Shown: piece after piece, positions 12,653 through 12,656 of the stretch | Numbering within the stretch: position 1 is the stretch's first letter | Layout of the letters: each line of letters begins with the position of its first letter | Origin: Candidatus Flexicrinis affinis | GTDB lineage: Bacteria; Chloroflexota; Anaerolineae; Aggregatilineales; Phototrophicaceae | DNA: 12,656 nt | Assembly: GCA_016716525.1 (NCBI GenBank) | Contig: JADJWE010000008.1 | Span: 1-12,656, forward strand | Reading direction: 5' to 3' | Notes under the pieces: generated by a model | What the model saw: only the letters and a program-made list of their open reading frames with translations | The model's database searches: none | Told to the model about the DNA's origin: nothing | Program-made: the position numbers and the translations under genes

Positions 12653-12656
12653 TAGA

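Noticed and set aside
1..12656. Diversity-generating retroelement, CRISPR array, tRNA, insertion sequence or attachment site
   Set aside because: No reverse transcriptase, no spaced direct repeats, no tRNA-like cloverleaf, no transposase or integrase and no terminal inverted repeats were seen; the tail-fibre end, where a variable region might lie, is outside the window.

Overview
The window looks like the head-and-packaging end of a tailed-phage (or prophage) late operon. Every supported gene lies on the minus strand, so the operon reads from right (about 12.6 kb) to left. Base composition is GC-rich. Most genes carry a good Shine-Dalgarno site, and neighbours overlap by ATGA, GTGA, TGATG or TAATG or sit a few bases apart. 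This points to a Gram-negative, probably proteobacterial, host. The sequence alone does not fix the genus, or whether this is a free phage or an integrated prophage.

Layout in the direction of transcription. (1) Packaging: small terminase subunit related to lambda Nu1 (12086-12595) and large subunit of the lambda gpA family (10303-12153), with two dyad-symmetric sequences just upstream. (2) A two-domain accessory gene: an N-terminal SAM methyltransferase joined to a C-terminal Rossmann-like domain (9029-10300). It is followed by the only non-coding gap of note (about 80 bp). (3) Head: a small gpW/DUF6148-like protein, a lambda-family portal protein, a 53-codon gene with a strong ribosome binding site, a prohead protease-major capsid fusion, and a DUF2190-type decoration protein. 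(4) Neck/tail and surface: a cysteine-rich right-handed beta-helix protein with a signal peptide, a minor tail protein Z homologue, a 145-residue beta-rich tail protein, two small helical proteins, a second beta-helix (tailspike-like) protein, and the start of a protein with a 16-residue repeat, cut by the left edge.

The order is recognisably that of lambda (Nu1-A-W-B-C/Nu3-D-E-...-Z). Here protease, scaffold and capsid lie in one reading frame. FI, FII, U, V, tape-measure and baseplate genes are not in the window.

The most interesting points are: a perfect ribosome binding site and in-frame ATG inside the protease-capsid fusion, which would let the phage make free capsid subunit separately from the protease fusion; a Sec-type signal peptide on a Cys-rich beta-helix protein placed among head and tail genes; the methyltransferase fusion between terminase and portal; and the dyads upstream of the small terminase gene, one of which is a weak cos candidate. 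No RNA genes, CRISPR arrays, insertion sequences, attachment sites or convincing terminators were seen. The rest is a fairly ordinary structural module.
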